Source: Nocardiopsis dassonvillei_B (lineage in GTDB: Bacteria; Actinomycetota; Actinomycetes; Streptosporangiales; Streptosporangiaceae). From it: a stretch of DNA of 64,000 nucleotides. The notes below the pieces were generated by a model. That model did not search any database. It had not been told where the DNA came from and saw only the letters and a program-made list of their open reading frames with translations. The position numbers were made by a program, and so were the translations under genes. Location: contig NZ_OZ186815.1 in NCBI RefSeq assembly GCF_964273065.1, forward strand, positions 6,324,001 to 6,388,000. The letters run 5' to 3'. Below are positions 17,209 through 26,121 of the stretch, one piece after another (position 1 is the stretch's first letter; every line of letters starts with the position of its first letter).

Positions 17209-18341
17209 CGGGGGAGGAAGCCCTGATCGGTGTGGTGGGGGCCTCGGGCGCGGTCGGCGCCCCCGCCGCCCGGTTCCTGCGCGCCCTGGGGCACGCCCGC
17301 CTGCGGCTGGGCGGGCGCCGCCCCGGGCCGCTCGAAGCCCTGGCCCGCGAACTGGGCAGGGGGGCCGAAGCCGTGCCCGTCGACGTGCACGACCCCTCCT
17401 CCCTCGCGGAGTTCTGCGGGGGGTGCACCGTGGTGCTCAACTGCGCGGGCCCCTCCTACGCCCTGGTCGACAGGGTCGCGCTCGCGGCCCTGGCCGCCGG
17501 AGCGGACTACGTGGACGTCACCGGCGACGAGCCCGTGGTCGCCGCCCTGACCGGGAACCCGCTGCTGGAGGGACGCACCGCCGTGGTGTCGGCGGGCCTG
17601 CTGCCGGGCCTGTCGGCACTGCTGCCCCGCCTGGTGGCGGCCCGGCACGGGCTGACCCGGCTGCGGGCCCACGCGGGGGGCCTGGAGCGGTGCACCGAGG
17701 CCGCCGCGGGCGACCTGCTGCTGTCCCTGCCCGGAGCCGCGGACGCCGCCGCCGTGTTCGGGACGCCGCTGGCGGCCTGGCGCGGCGGGGAGGTGGTGCC
17801 CCGCGCCCTGCGCGCCGCCGACGGCGTGCGGGCCCCGCACTTCCCGCTGCCCGGGTTCGTCCAGCCCTTCCTCACCGAGGAGGTGCGCAGGCTCGCCCGC
17901 GACCTGGGTCTGCGCGAGGCGGAGTGGTCCAACGTCCACCTCGGCGCCCGGTCGCGCACCCTGCTGTCCTCGCTCGCCGGACGGCCGCCGGCCGACCTCG
18001 CCGGAGCCTCGGCGGACCTGCGCCGGGCCGCCGACCTGGACCTGGCCGGACGCGAACCGTTCCACCTCCTCGTCCTGGAGCTGCGCGACGGCCGGGGCCG
18101 GGACACCACCCTGGTGCTGCGCACCGCGGACGGCTACCGCACCACCGGCCACGTCGGCGCCTGGACGGCGCTGGAGGTCCTGGAGGGGCGGGTGCCCCGG
18201 GGGGTCCACCACGCGGCCGACGTGCTGGACCCCGAACCCGCGGTCGCCGCGCTCTTCGCCGACCCCCGGACCGGGACCCTCAAGGAGTACGAGGGCGCGT
18301 CCGGGCCGGAGGGCGCCGCCGTCGAGGAGGGCGCGCTGTGA
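17205..18341 (+). CDS. Saccharopine dehydrogenase-like NAD(P)-binding protein
   Basis: 378 aa beginning with a Rossmann motif (GVVGASGAVG) and the NCAGPS and DVTGD blocks typical of the saccharopine dehydrogenase/trans-acting enoyl reductase-like superfamily. The GTG start overlaps the NRPS2 stop codon, so translation is coupled. It sits directly before the thiazolinyl imine reductase, implying a redox step on the assembling or released metallophore. Alternatives are a second imine reduction or formation of an opine-like linkage, as saccharopine-type enzymes make in staphylopine-class zincophores. Function is not proven by sequence. Confidence 0.75.
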   Translation: MTGEEALIGVVGASGAVGAPAARFLRALGHARLRLGGRRPGPLEALARELGRGAEAVPVDVHDPSSLAEFCGGCTVVLNCAGPSYALVDRVALAALAAGADYVDVTGDEPVVAALTGNPLLEGRTAVVSAGLLPGLSALLPRLVAARHGLTRLRAHAGGLERCTEAAAGDLLLSLPGAADAAAVFGTPLAAWRGGEVVPRALRAADGVRAPHFPLPGFVQPFLTEEVRRLARDLGLREAEWSNVHLGARSRTLLSSLAGRPPADLAGASADLRRAADLDLAGREPFHLLVLELRDGRGRDTTLVLRTADGYRTTGHVGAWTALEVLEGRVPRGVHHAADVLDPEPAVAALFADPRTGTLKEYEGASGPEGAAVEEGAL

Positions 18342-19456
18342 ACGGCAGGCCGCTGCGCACCGTCGTCTGCGGGACGGGGTTCGGGCGCTTCTACCTGGAG
18401 GCCCTGCGCCTGCTCCCGGAGGAGTTCGCCCCGGCCGGGATCCTGGCCCGGGGCGGGGCCTTCTCCCGGACCTACGCCCGTGAGCAGGGACTGCCCCTGT
18501 ACACCTCCGTCGCGGACCTGCCCGGGGACGTCGACGCGGCCTGCGTGGCCGTGGGATCGGCGGTCTCGGGCGGCCCCGGCGCGGAGATCGCCCACGACCT
18601 GCTCGCCCGGGGCGTCCACGTCCTCCAGGAGCACCCGGTCCACCACGACGAGCTGGCCGGGCTGTTGCGGGCGGCGCGCGGTGCGGGCCTGGTCTACCAC
18701 CTCGACCCGTTCTACCGGTACGTCCCGGCCATCGGGCGGTTCCTGGACGCGGCGGCGGAGATGCGCCGCCGGGGACCGGTCCTGGCCGTGGACGCCACCT
18801 CCGCGCTCCAGGTGCTGTACCCCCTGCTGGACGTGCTGGGACGCGCCCTGGGCGGGCTGCGCCCCTGGGCGGTCACCGACCCGCTGCCCGCGGACCCCGA
18901 GGCCGCGCACCTGGCCGCGACGCCCCAGCCCTACCGCGTGGTGCAGGCGACGGTGGCCGGGGTCCCGGTCACCCTGCGCGTCCAGAACCAGATCGACCCC
19001 TCCGACGGGGACAACCACGCCCTGCTGTGGCACCGGCTGTCCCTGGCCGGAGAGGGCGGGGCACTGGCCCTGGCCGACACCCACGGGCCGGTGCTGTGGC
19101 ATCCGCGGCTGCACGCGCCCCGGGACGGCCACGGGCGCCTGAGGTCCACCGGCCCCGGGACGGACCACCTGGACGAACCCGCCGTCACCGTGCTGGAGGG
19201 GACGCTGCCGCCCTCCCACCGGGAGGTCTTCGCCCGCGTGTGGCCCGGGACGCTCGCCCGCGCCCTGGCCGACTTCGCCGCCGACGTGCGGACGGGCGCC
19301 GACCCCCTGCCGCGCGGCCAGTTCGACCTGTCCGTGTGCCGCCTGTGGCACGAGGTCACCGGCCGCCTCGGCCGCCCCGACATCATCCGGCCCGCCGCCC
19401 CCACCCCCTGGCGGGCCGCCGACCTGTACCGCGCCGCCCCGATGGGAGCCCCATGA
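18338..19456 (+). CDS. Thiazolinyl imine reductase (Irp3/PchG-like)
   Basis: 372 aa with the Gfo/Idh/MocA-like fold signatures of this family: an N-terminal VVCGTGFGRFYLEAL nucleotide motif, the LQEHPVHHDE block corresponding to the EKP region, and a long C-terminal domain. Family members reduce one thiazoline ring to thiazolidine on the carrier-bound intermediate, using NADPH. The GTG start overlaps the preceding stop (GTGA). With three Cy-A-T modules present, the ring it reduces is probably the one methylated by NRPS2, by analogy with pyochelin. Confidence 0.88.
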   Translation: MNGRPLRTVVCGTGFGRFYLEALRLLPEEFAPAGILARGGAFSRTYAREQGLPLYTSVADLPGDVDAACVAVGSAVSGGPGAEIAHDLLARGVHVLQEHPVHHDELAGLLRAARGAGLVYHLDPFYRYVPAIGRFLDAAAEMRRRGPVLAVDATSALQVLYPLLDVLGRALGGLRPWAVTDPLPADPEAAHLAATPQPYRVVQATVAGVPVTLRVQNQIDPSDGDNHALLWHRLSLAGEGGALALADTHGPVLWHPRLHAPRDGHGRLRSTGPGTDHLDEPAVTVLEGTLPPSHREVFARVWPGTLARALADFAADVRTGADPLPRGQFDLSVCRLWHEVTGRLGRPDIIRPAAPTPWRAADLYRAAPMGAP

Positions 19457-20238
19457 CCGCCACCGCACCCGGATCCTGGCTTCGCCGCCCCCGGCCCCGA
19501 CCGGGGGCGGGGCTGCGCCTGGTCTGCCTGCCCCACGCCGGGGGAGGGGCGGGCGCCTACCGGGCCTGGGCCCCCCTGCTGCCCGACGGGGTCGACCTGC
19601 TCTGCGTACAGTACCCCGGCCGGGAGGACCGCTTCGGGGAGCCTCCGGCGCAGGACATGGCCGAGCTCGTCGCCGCGGTCGCCGGGGAGCTCACCCCCTT
19701 CCTCGACCGCCCCTACGCCCTGTTCGGGCACAGCATGGGCTCGGCGGTCGCCTACGAGCTGGCCCGTGCCCTGCGCGATGGCGGCGCCCCCGCCCCCGAG
19801 CGCCTCTTCGCCTCGGGTCGCAGGGCCCCGGCGGACGCGCCGCCCGGCCGGGTCCACGAGGGCGACGACGACGCCCTCGTGGAGGAGCTGCTCCGCCTGG
19901 GCGGGACCGAGGAGGAGGTTCTGGCCGACCCGGGGCTGCGCGAGGCCGTCCTGGGCTACATCCGCGCCGACTACCGGCTCGTCGAGCGCTACCGGCCCTT
20001 CCCCGGGGCTCCCCTGGACTGCCCCGTGAGCGTGTTCCTGGGGGACGCCGACCCCGAGATCGACACGTCCAACGCCGGGCGGTGGTCGGCGACCACCACC
20101 GGCCGCGTCGACGTGCAGGTGTTCCCGGGCGACCACTTCTACCTGGTGCCGCGGCGGCGGGCCGTCCTGTCCGCACTGCTGCGCCGGCTGGACCCGGCAC
20201 TGGCCGCCGCCGCCTCGCCGTGGCCCAGCACCCCCTGA
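19453..20238 (+). CDS. Type II thioesterase
   Basis: 261 aa, alpha/beta hydrolase. The nucleophile elbow GHSMGSA, the oxyanion-region LPHAGGGAGAY, the acid loop LGDADPEI and the C-terminal histidine block GDHFYL are all present. Stand-alone thioesterases of this kind remove stalled or misprimed groups from NRPS carrier domains (YbtT/PchC type). ATG overlaps the preceding stop (ATGA). Note that it has the normal Ser nucleophile, unlike the integrated TE of NRPS2. Confidence 0.92.
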   Translation: MTATAPGSWLRRPRPRPGAGLRLVCLPHAGGGAGAYRAWAPLLPDGVDLLCVQYPGREDRFGEPPAQDMAELVAAVAGELTPFLDRPYALFGHSMGSAVAYELARALRDGGAPAPERLFASGRRAPADAPPGRVHEGDDDALVEELLRLGGTEEEVLADPGLREAVLGYIRADYRLVERYRPFPGAPLDCPVSVFLGDADPEIDTSNAGRWSATTTGRVDVQVFPGDHFYLVPRRRAVLSALLRRLDPALAAAASPWPSTP

Positions 20239-20273
20239 CCCCCTTTCCCGTACCCATCCTGGAGGACGTACCT

Positions 20274-21008
20274 GTGACGGCCATCGACTACTACTCACCG
20301 GCGGCCGAGTTCTTCGACCTCGTCGGCCACCGGCACCTGGTCTCCAGCGCACCCGCCCTGCGCGCGGCGCTGACCGGGCTGGACACCGGCCACGGTCCGA
20401 TCCTGGACATCGGAGCCGGGACCGGCCTGGTGACCGCGACCATCGCCGAGATCCTGCCCTCCGCCCGGATCGTCTCCGCGGAGCCCTCACCGGTCATGCG
20501 GGCCGTCCTGACCAGCCGGGTGTTCTCCGACCCCGGCCTGCGCGGACGCGTCACCGTGCTCCCCGAACCGGCCCAGGAGCTGCCGCTGCCCGACTCCCTC
20601 TCCGCGGTGGTGATCTTCGGGGTGGCCGGGCACATCCCCCGGCCCGAGCGGATCGCCCTGTGGAAGCGCCTGGCCGACCGCCTGCCCGCGGGCGCGCCGA
20701 TCGTCGTGGAGCTCATGGGGGTGGACACCCCCCGGTCCATCCCGTTCGTGCGCATGTGCCGGGAGGCCGTCGGCGAGCAGGTCTACGAGTGGTGGATCTC
20801 GGGCGAGCCCGCCGGTGAGGGCGTCATGCGCTGGCGCACCGAATGGCGGGTCTTCCGCGACGGTGAGCGGGTCCGGACGGTGGCCGACGAGTACGACTGG
20901 GAGACCTTCGGCGTCGACCGCCTGGCGGAGGAGTCCGGGCTGACCGTCAAGCGCCTCGCGCAGACCGGACGCGAGGCCACACCGGAGATCGGGGTGCTGG
21001 TCAAATGA
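20274..21008 (+). CDS. Class I SAM-dependent methyltransferase, zinc-island paralogue 2
   Basis: 244 aa with SAM motif I (ILDIGAGTGLVT) and a post-I strand ending in SAEPSPVM. It is similar in length and layout to the methyltransferase at 415-1155, so the island encodes two paralogues in two separate transcripts. GTG 20274 follows CTGGAGGACG. It overlaps the next ABC gene by ATGA. A role in tailoring the metallophore (O- or carboxyl-methylation, for example) is possible but not shown. Confidence 0.82.
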   Translation: MTAIDYYSPAAEFFDLVGHRHLVSSAPALRAALTGLDTGHGPILDIGAGTGLVTATIAEILPSARIVSAEPSPVMRAVLTSRVFSDPGLRGRVTVLPEPAQELPLPDSLSAVVIFGVAGHIPRPERIALWKRLADRLPAGAPIVVELMGVDTPRSIPFVRMCREAVGEQVYEWWISGEPAGEGVMRWRTEWRVFRDGERVRTVADEYDWETFGVDRLAEESGLTVKRLAQTGREATPEIGVLVK

Positions 21009-22819
21009 CCGTCGACGACACCGCCGCCGCCGCGCCGTCCGCCCTGCCGGAGGCCGGTCCCGAAGCGCGGCCCCCCTCCCCGCTCCGGGTCCTCCTGGGA
21101 CCGGTCCGCGGCCGGGTCGCCGCAGCGGTCGTCCTCCAGGGAACGGCGGGCGCACTCGGCCTGGTGCCCCTCGTCTGCATCGTCGAGATCGCCCGGACCC
21201 TGCTGGAGACGGGGGCGGCCGACCCCGGCCGCCTGTGGACCCTGGTCGGCCTGGCCCTGGCCGGAGCCGTCGCGGCGCTGCTGGCCGGCGCGGCCTCCGC
21301 ACTGGTGGGACACCTCGCCGACAACGACATGCAGCTGGCGGTCCGGCGCTCCCTGGCCGCCCACCTGTCACGGGTGCCCCTGGGGTGGTTCTCCGGCCGG
21401 GGCTCGGGCCGGGTCAAGAAGGCCCTGCACGACGACATCGCCGAGGTCCACTCCCTGGTCGCCCACACCCTGCCCGACCTGGCCGCGGTGGTCGCGGTAC
21501 CGGTGGTCGCCCTGGCCTACCTGTTCTTCGCCGACTGGCGGCTCGGCCTGGTCGCCGTCGCCCTCATCGCGGCGGGGGTCTTCCTGTTCACCCGGGCCAT
21601 GGCCGGCGGGACCGCCAAACTCGCCGAGGCCGCGCGGGCGATGGGCGACATCAACGCCGCCGCGGTGGAGTTCGTCGAGGGCATCCAGGTCGTCAAGCAC
21701 TTCGGCGGCCACCGCCGGGCGCACGAACGGTTCCTGCGCGCCGCCGACGCCTTCTCCGATTTCTTCGCCTCCTGGTCCCGCGCCACCACCCCCGTCACGG
21801 TCGCGTCGTTCCTGCTGCTGTCGGCGCCCACGGTCACCGTGGCGACCGTCCTGGCCGGAACCGCCTTCACCGCGGCGGGGTGGAGCGACCCGCTCTCGGT
21901 GGTCGCCTTCGCACTCGTCGCCCCGGCGCTGTGCGCCCCCATGAACGTCATCGGGTCCCGGGTCCAGCAGATCCAGGGCGCGGCCGCCGCGGCCGCACGG
22001 GTCGCCGGACTGCTGGCGGTGCCCCCGCTCCCGGAGGGGGAGGACGGCGCTCCGCGCGACTCCCGCGTCGTCTTCGACGGCGTGCGCTTCGCCTACCCGG
22101 CCCAGGACGGCCGCGAGGCCGAGGAGGTGCTGCGCGGCGTCGACCTGGTGCTGGAGCCCGGGACGGTCACGGCGCTGGTCGGACCCTCCGGAGCGGGCAA
22201 GACCACCCTGGCCACCCTCCCGGCCCGTTTCCACGACCCCACCGCCGGATCGGTCTCCCTCGGCGGGGTCGACCTGCGCGACCTGCCCTCCGAGGAGCTG
22301 TACCGCAGCGTCGGGTTCGTCTTCCAGGAGGTCCGCCTGCTGCGCGAGTCCGTCGCCGACAACATCGCCCTGGGCCGCCCCGGCGCCTCCCGCGCCGACA
22401 TCGAGGCCGCCGCCGGGGCGGCCCGGATCGCGGACCGGATCGAACGGCTGCCCCGCGGCTACGACTCCGTGGTGGGGGAGGACGCCGAGCTGTCCGGCGG
22501 CGAGGCGCAGCGGGTGTCCATCGCCCGGCTGGTCCTGGCCGACCCCGCCGTCCTGGTGCTGGACGAGGCCACCGCGGCGGTGGACCCCGTCGCCGAGGCC
22601 GACATCCAGGACGCCCTCGGCGAACTGGCCCGGGGGCGCACCGTCCTGGTCATCGCCCACCGGCTGGCCACCGTCGCCGAAGCCGACCGGATCGCCGTCA
22701 TGGAATCCGGACGCATCGTCGAGTCGGGCACACACGACGAGCTCCTTGCCCGCAAGGGGCGCTACGCGGCGCTGTGGAGCGCACAGAACGACGGCGGCGA
22801 ACAGGAAGAAGAACATTGA
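21005..22819 (+). CDS. ABC transporter, fused TMD-NBD (YbtP-like half)
   Basis: 604 aa. An N-terminal ABC-exporter-fold membrane domain (about residues 25-330, several hydrophobic spans) is fused to a nucleotide-binding domain: Walker A GPSGAGKTTLA (Lys near 399), signature LSGGEAQRVS and Walker B VLVLDEATAAVD. It pairs with the next gene as a heterodimer. In Yersinia, YbtPQ of this family import the ferric and zinc siderophore complexes although the fold is exporter-like. Coelibactin-type loci carry a similar pair. Translationally coupled on both sides. Confidence 0.9.
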   Translation: MTVDDTAAAAPSALPEAGPEARPPSPLRVLLGPVRGRVAAAVVLQGTAGALGLVPLVCIVEIARTLLETGAADPGRLWTLVGLALAGAVAALLAGAASALVGHLADNDMQLAVRRSLAAHLSRVPLGWFSGRGSGRVKKALHDDIAEVHSLVAHTLPDLAAVVAVPVVALAYLFFADWRLGLVAVALIAAGVFLFTRAMAGGTAKLAEAARAMGDINAAAVEFVEGIQVVKHFGGHRRAHERFLRAADAFSDFFASWSRATTPVTVASFLLLSAPTVTVATVLAGTAFTAAGWSDPLSVVAFALVAPALCAPMNVIGSRVQQIQGAAAAAARVAGLLAVPPLPEGEDGAPRDSRVVFDGVRFAYPAQDGREAEEVLRGVDLVLEPGTVTALVGPSGAGKTTLATLPARFHDPTAGSVSLGGVDLRDLPSEELYRSVGFVFQEVRLLRESVADNIALGRPGASRADIEAAAGAARIADRIERLPRGYDSVVGEDAELSGGEAQRVSIARLVLADPAVLVLDEATAAVDPVAEADIQDALGELARGRTVLVIAHRLATVAEADRIAVMESGRIVESGTHDELLARKGRYAALWSAQNDGGEQEEEH

Positions 22820-24558
22820 TCCGCGACCTCCTCCGGGCCATGGGACCCGGACACACCCGGCCCATGGCGGCGTCCCTGGCGCTCACCGCCTGCGTGTCCG
22901 CCCTCCAGGGCGTGGTGTTCGCGCTCCTGGTCCCCGTCCTGCAGCGCCTGCTCGGGCCCGACCCCTCCGCGGCCCTGCCCTGGGCGGTCGTCCTGGCCGC
23001 GGTCACCGCCGTGTACGCGGTCCTGCGGTCGGTCAGCCTCTACCTGAACTTCCGTGTGGGCGGCTCCATCTCCCGTGCCCTGCACCACCGCCTCGGCGAC
23101 CACGTGGTGCGGCTGCCCCTGGGGTGGTTCACCGGGGCCCGGCGCGGGGAGCTCAACCGCATCGCCACCGACGGCGTCTCCCGCACCACGAGCCTGCCCG
23201 TCCACACCTATCCTCCGCTCGCCGACGCGGCCATCACCCCCGTGGTGGCGGTCGCCGCCCTGGCCTTCTTCGACTGGCGGCTGGGCCTGGCCTGCGCGGC
23301 GCTGCTGGCGGTCCTGTGGATGGTCTTCAACCTGGCCTCGGACGCCGTGGGACGCGGCGACGCGGCCCGGGACGCCGTCGCCGACGAGGCCGCCGACCGG
23401 GTGGTGGAGTACGCCCGCGCCCAGCCCGTCCTGCGCGCCTTCGGCCGTGCCGAGCAGGGCCGGGCGAGCCTGGACCGGGCCCTGGAGGCCGAGCACTCCA
23501 CCGCCCGCACCCTGCTCTTCAGGGCGATCCCCGCCCTGGTCGCCTACTCGTTCGCGGTGCGCCTGTTCCTGACCCTGGTCCTGGTCCTGGCGCTGTACCT
23601 CATGCTCGGCGGTGTCCTGTCCGCCGCGACGGCGATCGCCCTGATCGTGCTGGTCGTCAGGTTCGTCCACCCGCTGTCGGCGGCCGCCGAGAACGGCGCC
23701 TCGCTGCGGATGGCGGTCAACGGGCTGGCCGGGATCAACGCCGTGCTGGACGCCCGCCCCCTGCCCGAGCCCGTGACGCCCGTCGCCCCGCAGGGGGCCC
23801 TGGTCGAGTTCGACGACGTCCGCTTCTCCCACACCCCCGGCGGGGAGCCGGTCCTGGACGGCGTGTCCTTCCGGGCCGAACCCGGCTCCCTGACCGCGCT
23901 CGTGGGCCCCTCCGGCGGGGGCAAGAGCACCGCCGCCCGGCTGCTGGCCCGCTTCCACGACGTCGACGCGGGCCGGGTGCGCGTGGGCGGGGCCGACGTC
24001 CGCGACATCGGCGGCGAGGAGCTGTCCCGGCAGGTGGCCGTGGTCTTCCAGGACGTCTACCTGTTCGACGCCACCATCGCCGACAACGTGCGCCTCGCCG
24101 ACCCCGGCGCCACCGACGAGGACCTCGAACGCGTCGCCGCCCGCTCCGGCCTGGACCGGGTCGTCGCCGAACTCCCCGACGGCTGGGACACCCCGGTGGG
24201 GGAGGGCGGCACCTCACTGTCCGGGGGCCAGCGCCAGCGGGTCTCGATCGCCCGCGCCCTGCTCAAGGACGCGCCGATCGTGGTCCTGGACGAGGCGTCC
24301 GCGGCACTGGACGCCGAGAACGAGGCGCTGCTCACCCGCACCGCCGTCGACCTCGCGCGCGAGGGGCGCACCGTCCTGGTCATCGCCCACCGCCCCGCCA
24401 CCGTGGCGGCCGCCGACCGGATCGTCTTCCTCGAAGGGGGCCGCGTCGCGGAACAGGGCACCCTTGACGAACTCCTCGCCCTGGACGGCCGCCACGCCGC
24501 CTACCTCCGGGCCCGCGAACGGGCCCGCGGATGGCGGATCACCGCCGACCGCACCTGA
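22816..24558 (+). CDS. ABC transporter, fused TMD-NBD (YbtQ-like half)
   Basis: 580 aa with an N-terminal six-span membrane domain and a C-terminal NBD: Walker A GPSGGGKSTAA (Lys near 365), signature LSGGQRQRVS and Walker B PIVVLDEASAALD. The start is taken as TTG 22816, which overlaps the previous stop (TTGA) after AGGAAGAAG; ATG 22840 is an alternative that shortens the tail by eight residues. It is the partner of the preceding half-transporter. Direction of transport of the metallophore (export of apo-form or import of the zinc complex) is not decided by sequence. Confidence 0.9.
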   Translation: MIRDLLRAMGPGHTRPMAASLALTACVSALQGVVFALLVPVLQRLLGPDPSAALPWAVVLAAVTAVYAVLRSVSLYLNFRVGGSISRALHHRLGDHVVRLPLGWFTGARRGELNRIATDGVSRTTSLPVHTYPPLADAAITPVVAVAALAFFDWRLGLACAALLAVLWMVFNLASDAVGRGDAARDAVADEAADRVVEYARAQPVLRAFGRAEQGRASLDRALEAEHSTARTLLFRAIPALVAYSFAVRLFLTLVLVLALYLMLGGVLSAATAIALIVLVVRFVHPLSAAAENGASLRMAVNGLAGINAVLDARPLPEPVTPVAPQGALVEFDDVRFSHTPGGEPVLDGVSFRAEPGSLTALVGPSGGGKSTAARLLARFHDVDAGRVRVGGADVRDIGGEELSRQVAVVFQDVYLFDATIADNVRLADPGATDEDLERVAARSGLDRVVAELPDGWDTPVGEGGTSLSGGQRQRVSIARALLKDAPIVVLDEASAALDAENEALLTRTAVDLAREGRTVLVIAHRPATVAAADRIVFLEGGRVAEQGTLDELLALDGRHAAYLRARERARGWRITADRT

Positions 24559-24593
24559 CCACCCCACCGTTCCCATCCGGGAGGACACCGGCC

Positions 24594-25826
24594 ATGACCG
24601 CACCCGCTTCCGACACCCCCGACGCGTCCGCGGACGACGCACCCGTCGCCTTCCCCCTCGCCCGCTCCTGCCCCTTCTCCCCGCCCGACGAGTACAAGCC
24701 CATGCGCGGGAAGGGCGGCCTCACCAGGGCCGTCATCCCCAGCGGCAAGGAGGCCTGGCTCGTCACCGGCTTCCAGGACGTGCGCACCGCACTGTCCCAC
24801 CCGGCGGCCAGCTCCGACGCCCGCAACCCCGCCTTCCCCGCCCTCGGGGACGGTGAGCAGGCCGTGGCCGCCGAGCTGCGGCCCTTCATCCGCATGGACC
24901 CGCCCGAGCACACGCAGGTCCGCCGCATGCTCGTCGGCGAGTTCACCGTCAAGCGCGTCCGCGCCATGCGCCCGGCCGTCGAGGAGATCTGCCGGGAGCA
25001 GGCCGACCACCTGCTCTCCCTGCCCGCCCCCGCCGACCTCGTCGGCGAGTACGCCAACCGGGTCTCCACCACCGTCATCTGCCGCCTGCTGGGCGTCCCC
25101 ACGGAGGACCTGGAGTTCTTCCGCCGCATCACCTCCGTCTCGGGCGCCCGCACCAGCACGGCCGAAGAGGTCGGCGCCGCCCTGACCGACCTGTTCGGGC
25201 TCATCGACAGGCTCATCGACGAGAAGGCGGAGGAGCCCGGCGACGACCTCATCAGCCGCCTGGTCAACGGACCCCTGGCCCGGGGCGAGATCACCCGGAC
25301 CTCGCTGCTGTCCCAGATCGGCATCACCCTCAACGCCGGCCACGAGACCTCCCGCAACATGATCCCCCTGGCCGCCCTCGACCTGCTGCGCCACCCCGAC
25401 CAGCTGGACCTGCTGCGCGAGGACCCCTCGCTCTGGCCGGGAGCGGTGGACGAGCTGCTGCGCCACCTGTCCGTGGCCGACGTCATCACCCTGCGGGTCG
25501 CCACCGAGGACATCCCCCTGGAGGGGGCGACCATCCCCGCCGGGGACGGCTACATCGCCCTGCTGGCGGCCGCCGACCACGACCCGCGGGCCTTCCCCGA
25601 CCCCGGGCGCCTCGACATCACCCGGGCCCAGCGCAACCACGTGGCCTTCGGCTACGGCGCCCACCAGTGCGTCGGCCAGAACCTGGGGCGCCTGGAGATC
25701 GAGGTCGCCCTGCGCGTCCTCTTCGAGAAGGCCCCGGGTCTGCGCCTCGCGGTGCCCCTGGAGGACCTGCCGCTGCGGTCCGCCTCGGCGATCTTCGGCC
25801 TGGACGAGGTGCCGGTGTCGTGGTGA
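24594..25826 (+). CDS. Cytochrome P450
   Basis: 410 aa. I-helix LNAGHETS, K-helix ExxR (DELLRHL), and the heme loop FGYGAHQCVG with the proximal thiolate Cys359. The I-helix has Glu-Thr instead of the more common Asp-Thr pair. ATG 24594 follows GGGAGGAC. The next gene is its ferredoxin, overlapping by GTGA, so the pair is a self-contained oxidation unit that needs only a reductase from elsewhere. It probably tailors the metallophore, for example by hydroxylation or ring oxidation. A P450 is also found in the coelibactin locus. Confidence 0.93.
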   Translation: MTAPASDTPDASADDAPVAFPLARSCPFSPPDEYKPMRGKGGLTRAVIPSGKEAWLVTGFQDVRTALSHPAASSDARNPAFPALGDGEQAVAAELRPFIRMDPPEHTQVRRMLVGEFTVKRVRAMRPAVEEICREQADHLLSLPAPADLVGEYANRVSTTVICRLLGVPTEDLEFFRRITSVSGARTSTAEEVGAALTDLFGLIDRLIDEKAEEPGDDLISRLVNGPLARGEITRTSLLSQIGITLNAGHETSRNMIPLAALDLLRHPDQLDLLREDPSLWPGAVDELLRHLSVADVITLRVATEDIPLEGATIPAGDGYIALLAAADHDPRAFPDPGRLDITRAQRNHVAFGYGAHQCVGQNLGRLEIEVALRVLFEKAPGLRLAVPLEDLPLRSASAIFGLDEVPVSW

Positions 25827-26086
25827 ACCCGGCCTCCGGCGGCGCTCTGCGCCTGGTCGCCGACACGGACGTGTGCGCCGGCGCCGGGCAGTGCGTCCGC
25901 GCCGCCCCCGAACTCTTCGACCAGGACGACGACGGCCTGGTGGTCCTCCTCGCCGCCGACGTCCCCGCGGCCTCCCGGGCCCGCGCCCTGGACGCCCTCG
26001 ACCTGTGCCCCTCCGGCGCGATCGGCGTCCGGGAGAACCCGGAGTCCTCCCCCGCGCGGGGGGACCGGATCCCCCCTGGGCCGTGA
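25823..26086 (+). CDS. P450-associated ferredoxin ([3Fe-4S] type)
   Basis: 87 aa small acidic ferredoxin with the cluster motif CAGAGQC (C-x5-C) near residue 19 and the second half LCPSGAI near residue 67. The spacing, with only three ligand cysteines visible, fits the [3Fe-4S] ferredoxins encoded beside actinobacterial P450s. GTG start overlaps the P450 stop. It would deliver electrons to the upstream P450. Confidence 0.9.
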   Translation: MNPASGGALRLVADTDVCAGAGQCVRAAPELFDQDDDGLVVLLAADVPAASRARALDALDLCPSGAIGVRENPESSPARGDRIPPGP

Positions 26087-26121
26087 CCGCCACGGTCCCG
26101 AACAGAAACGAGAACCCACCG

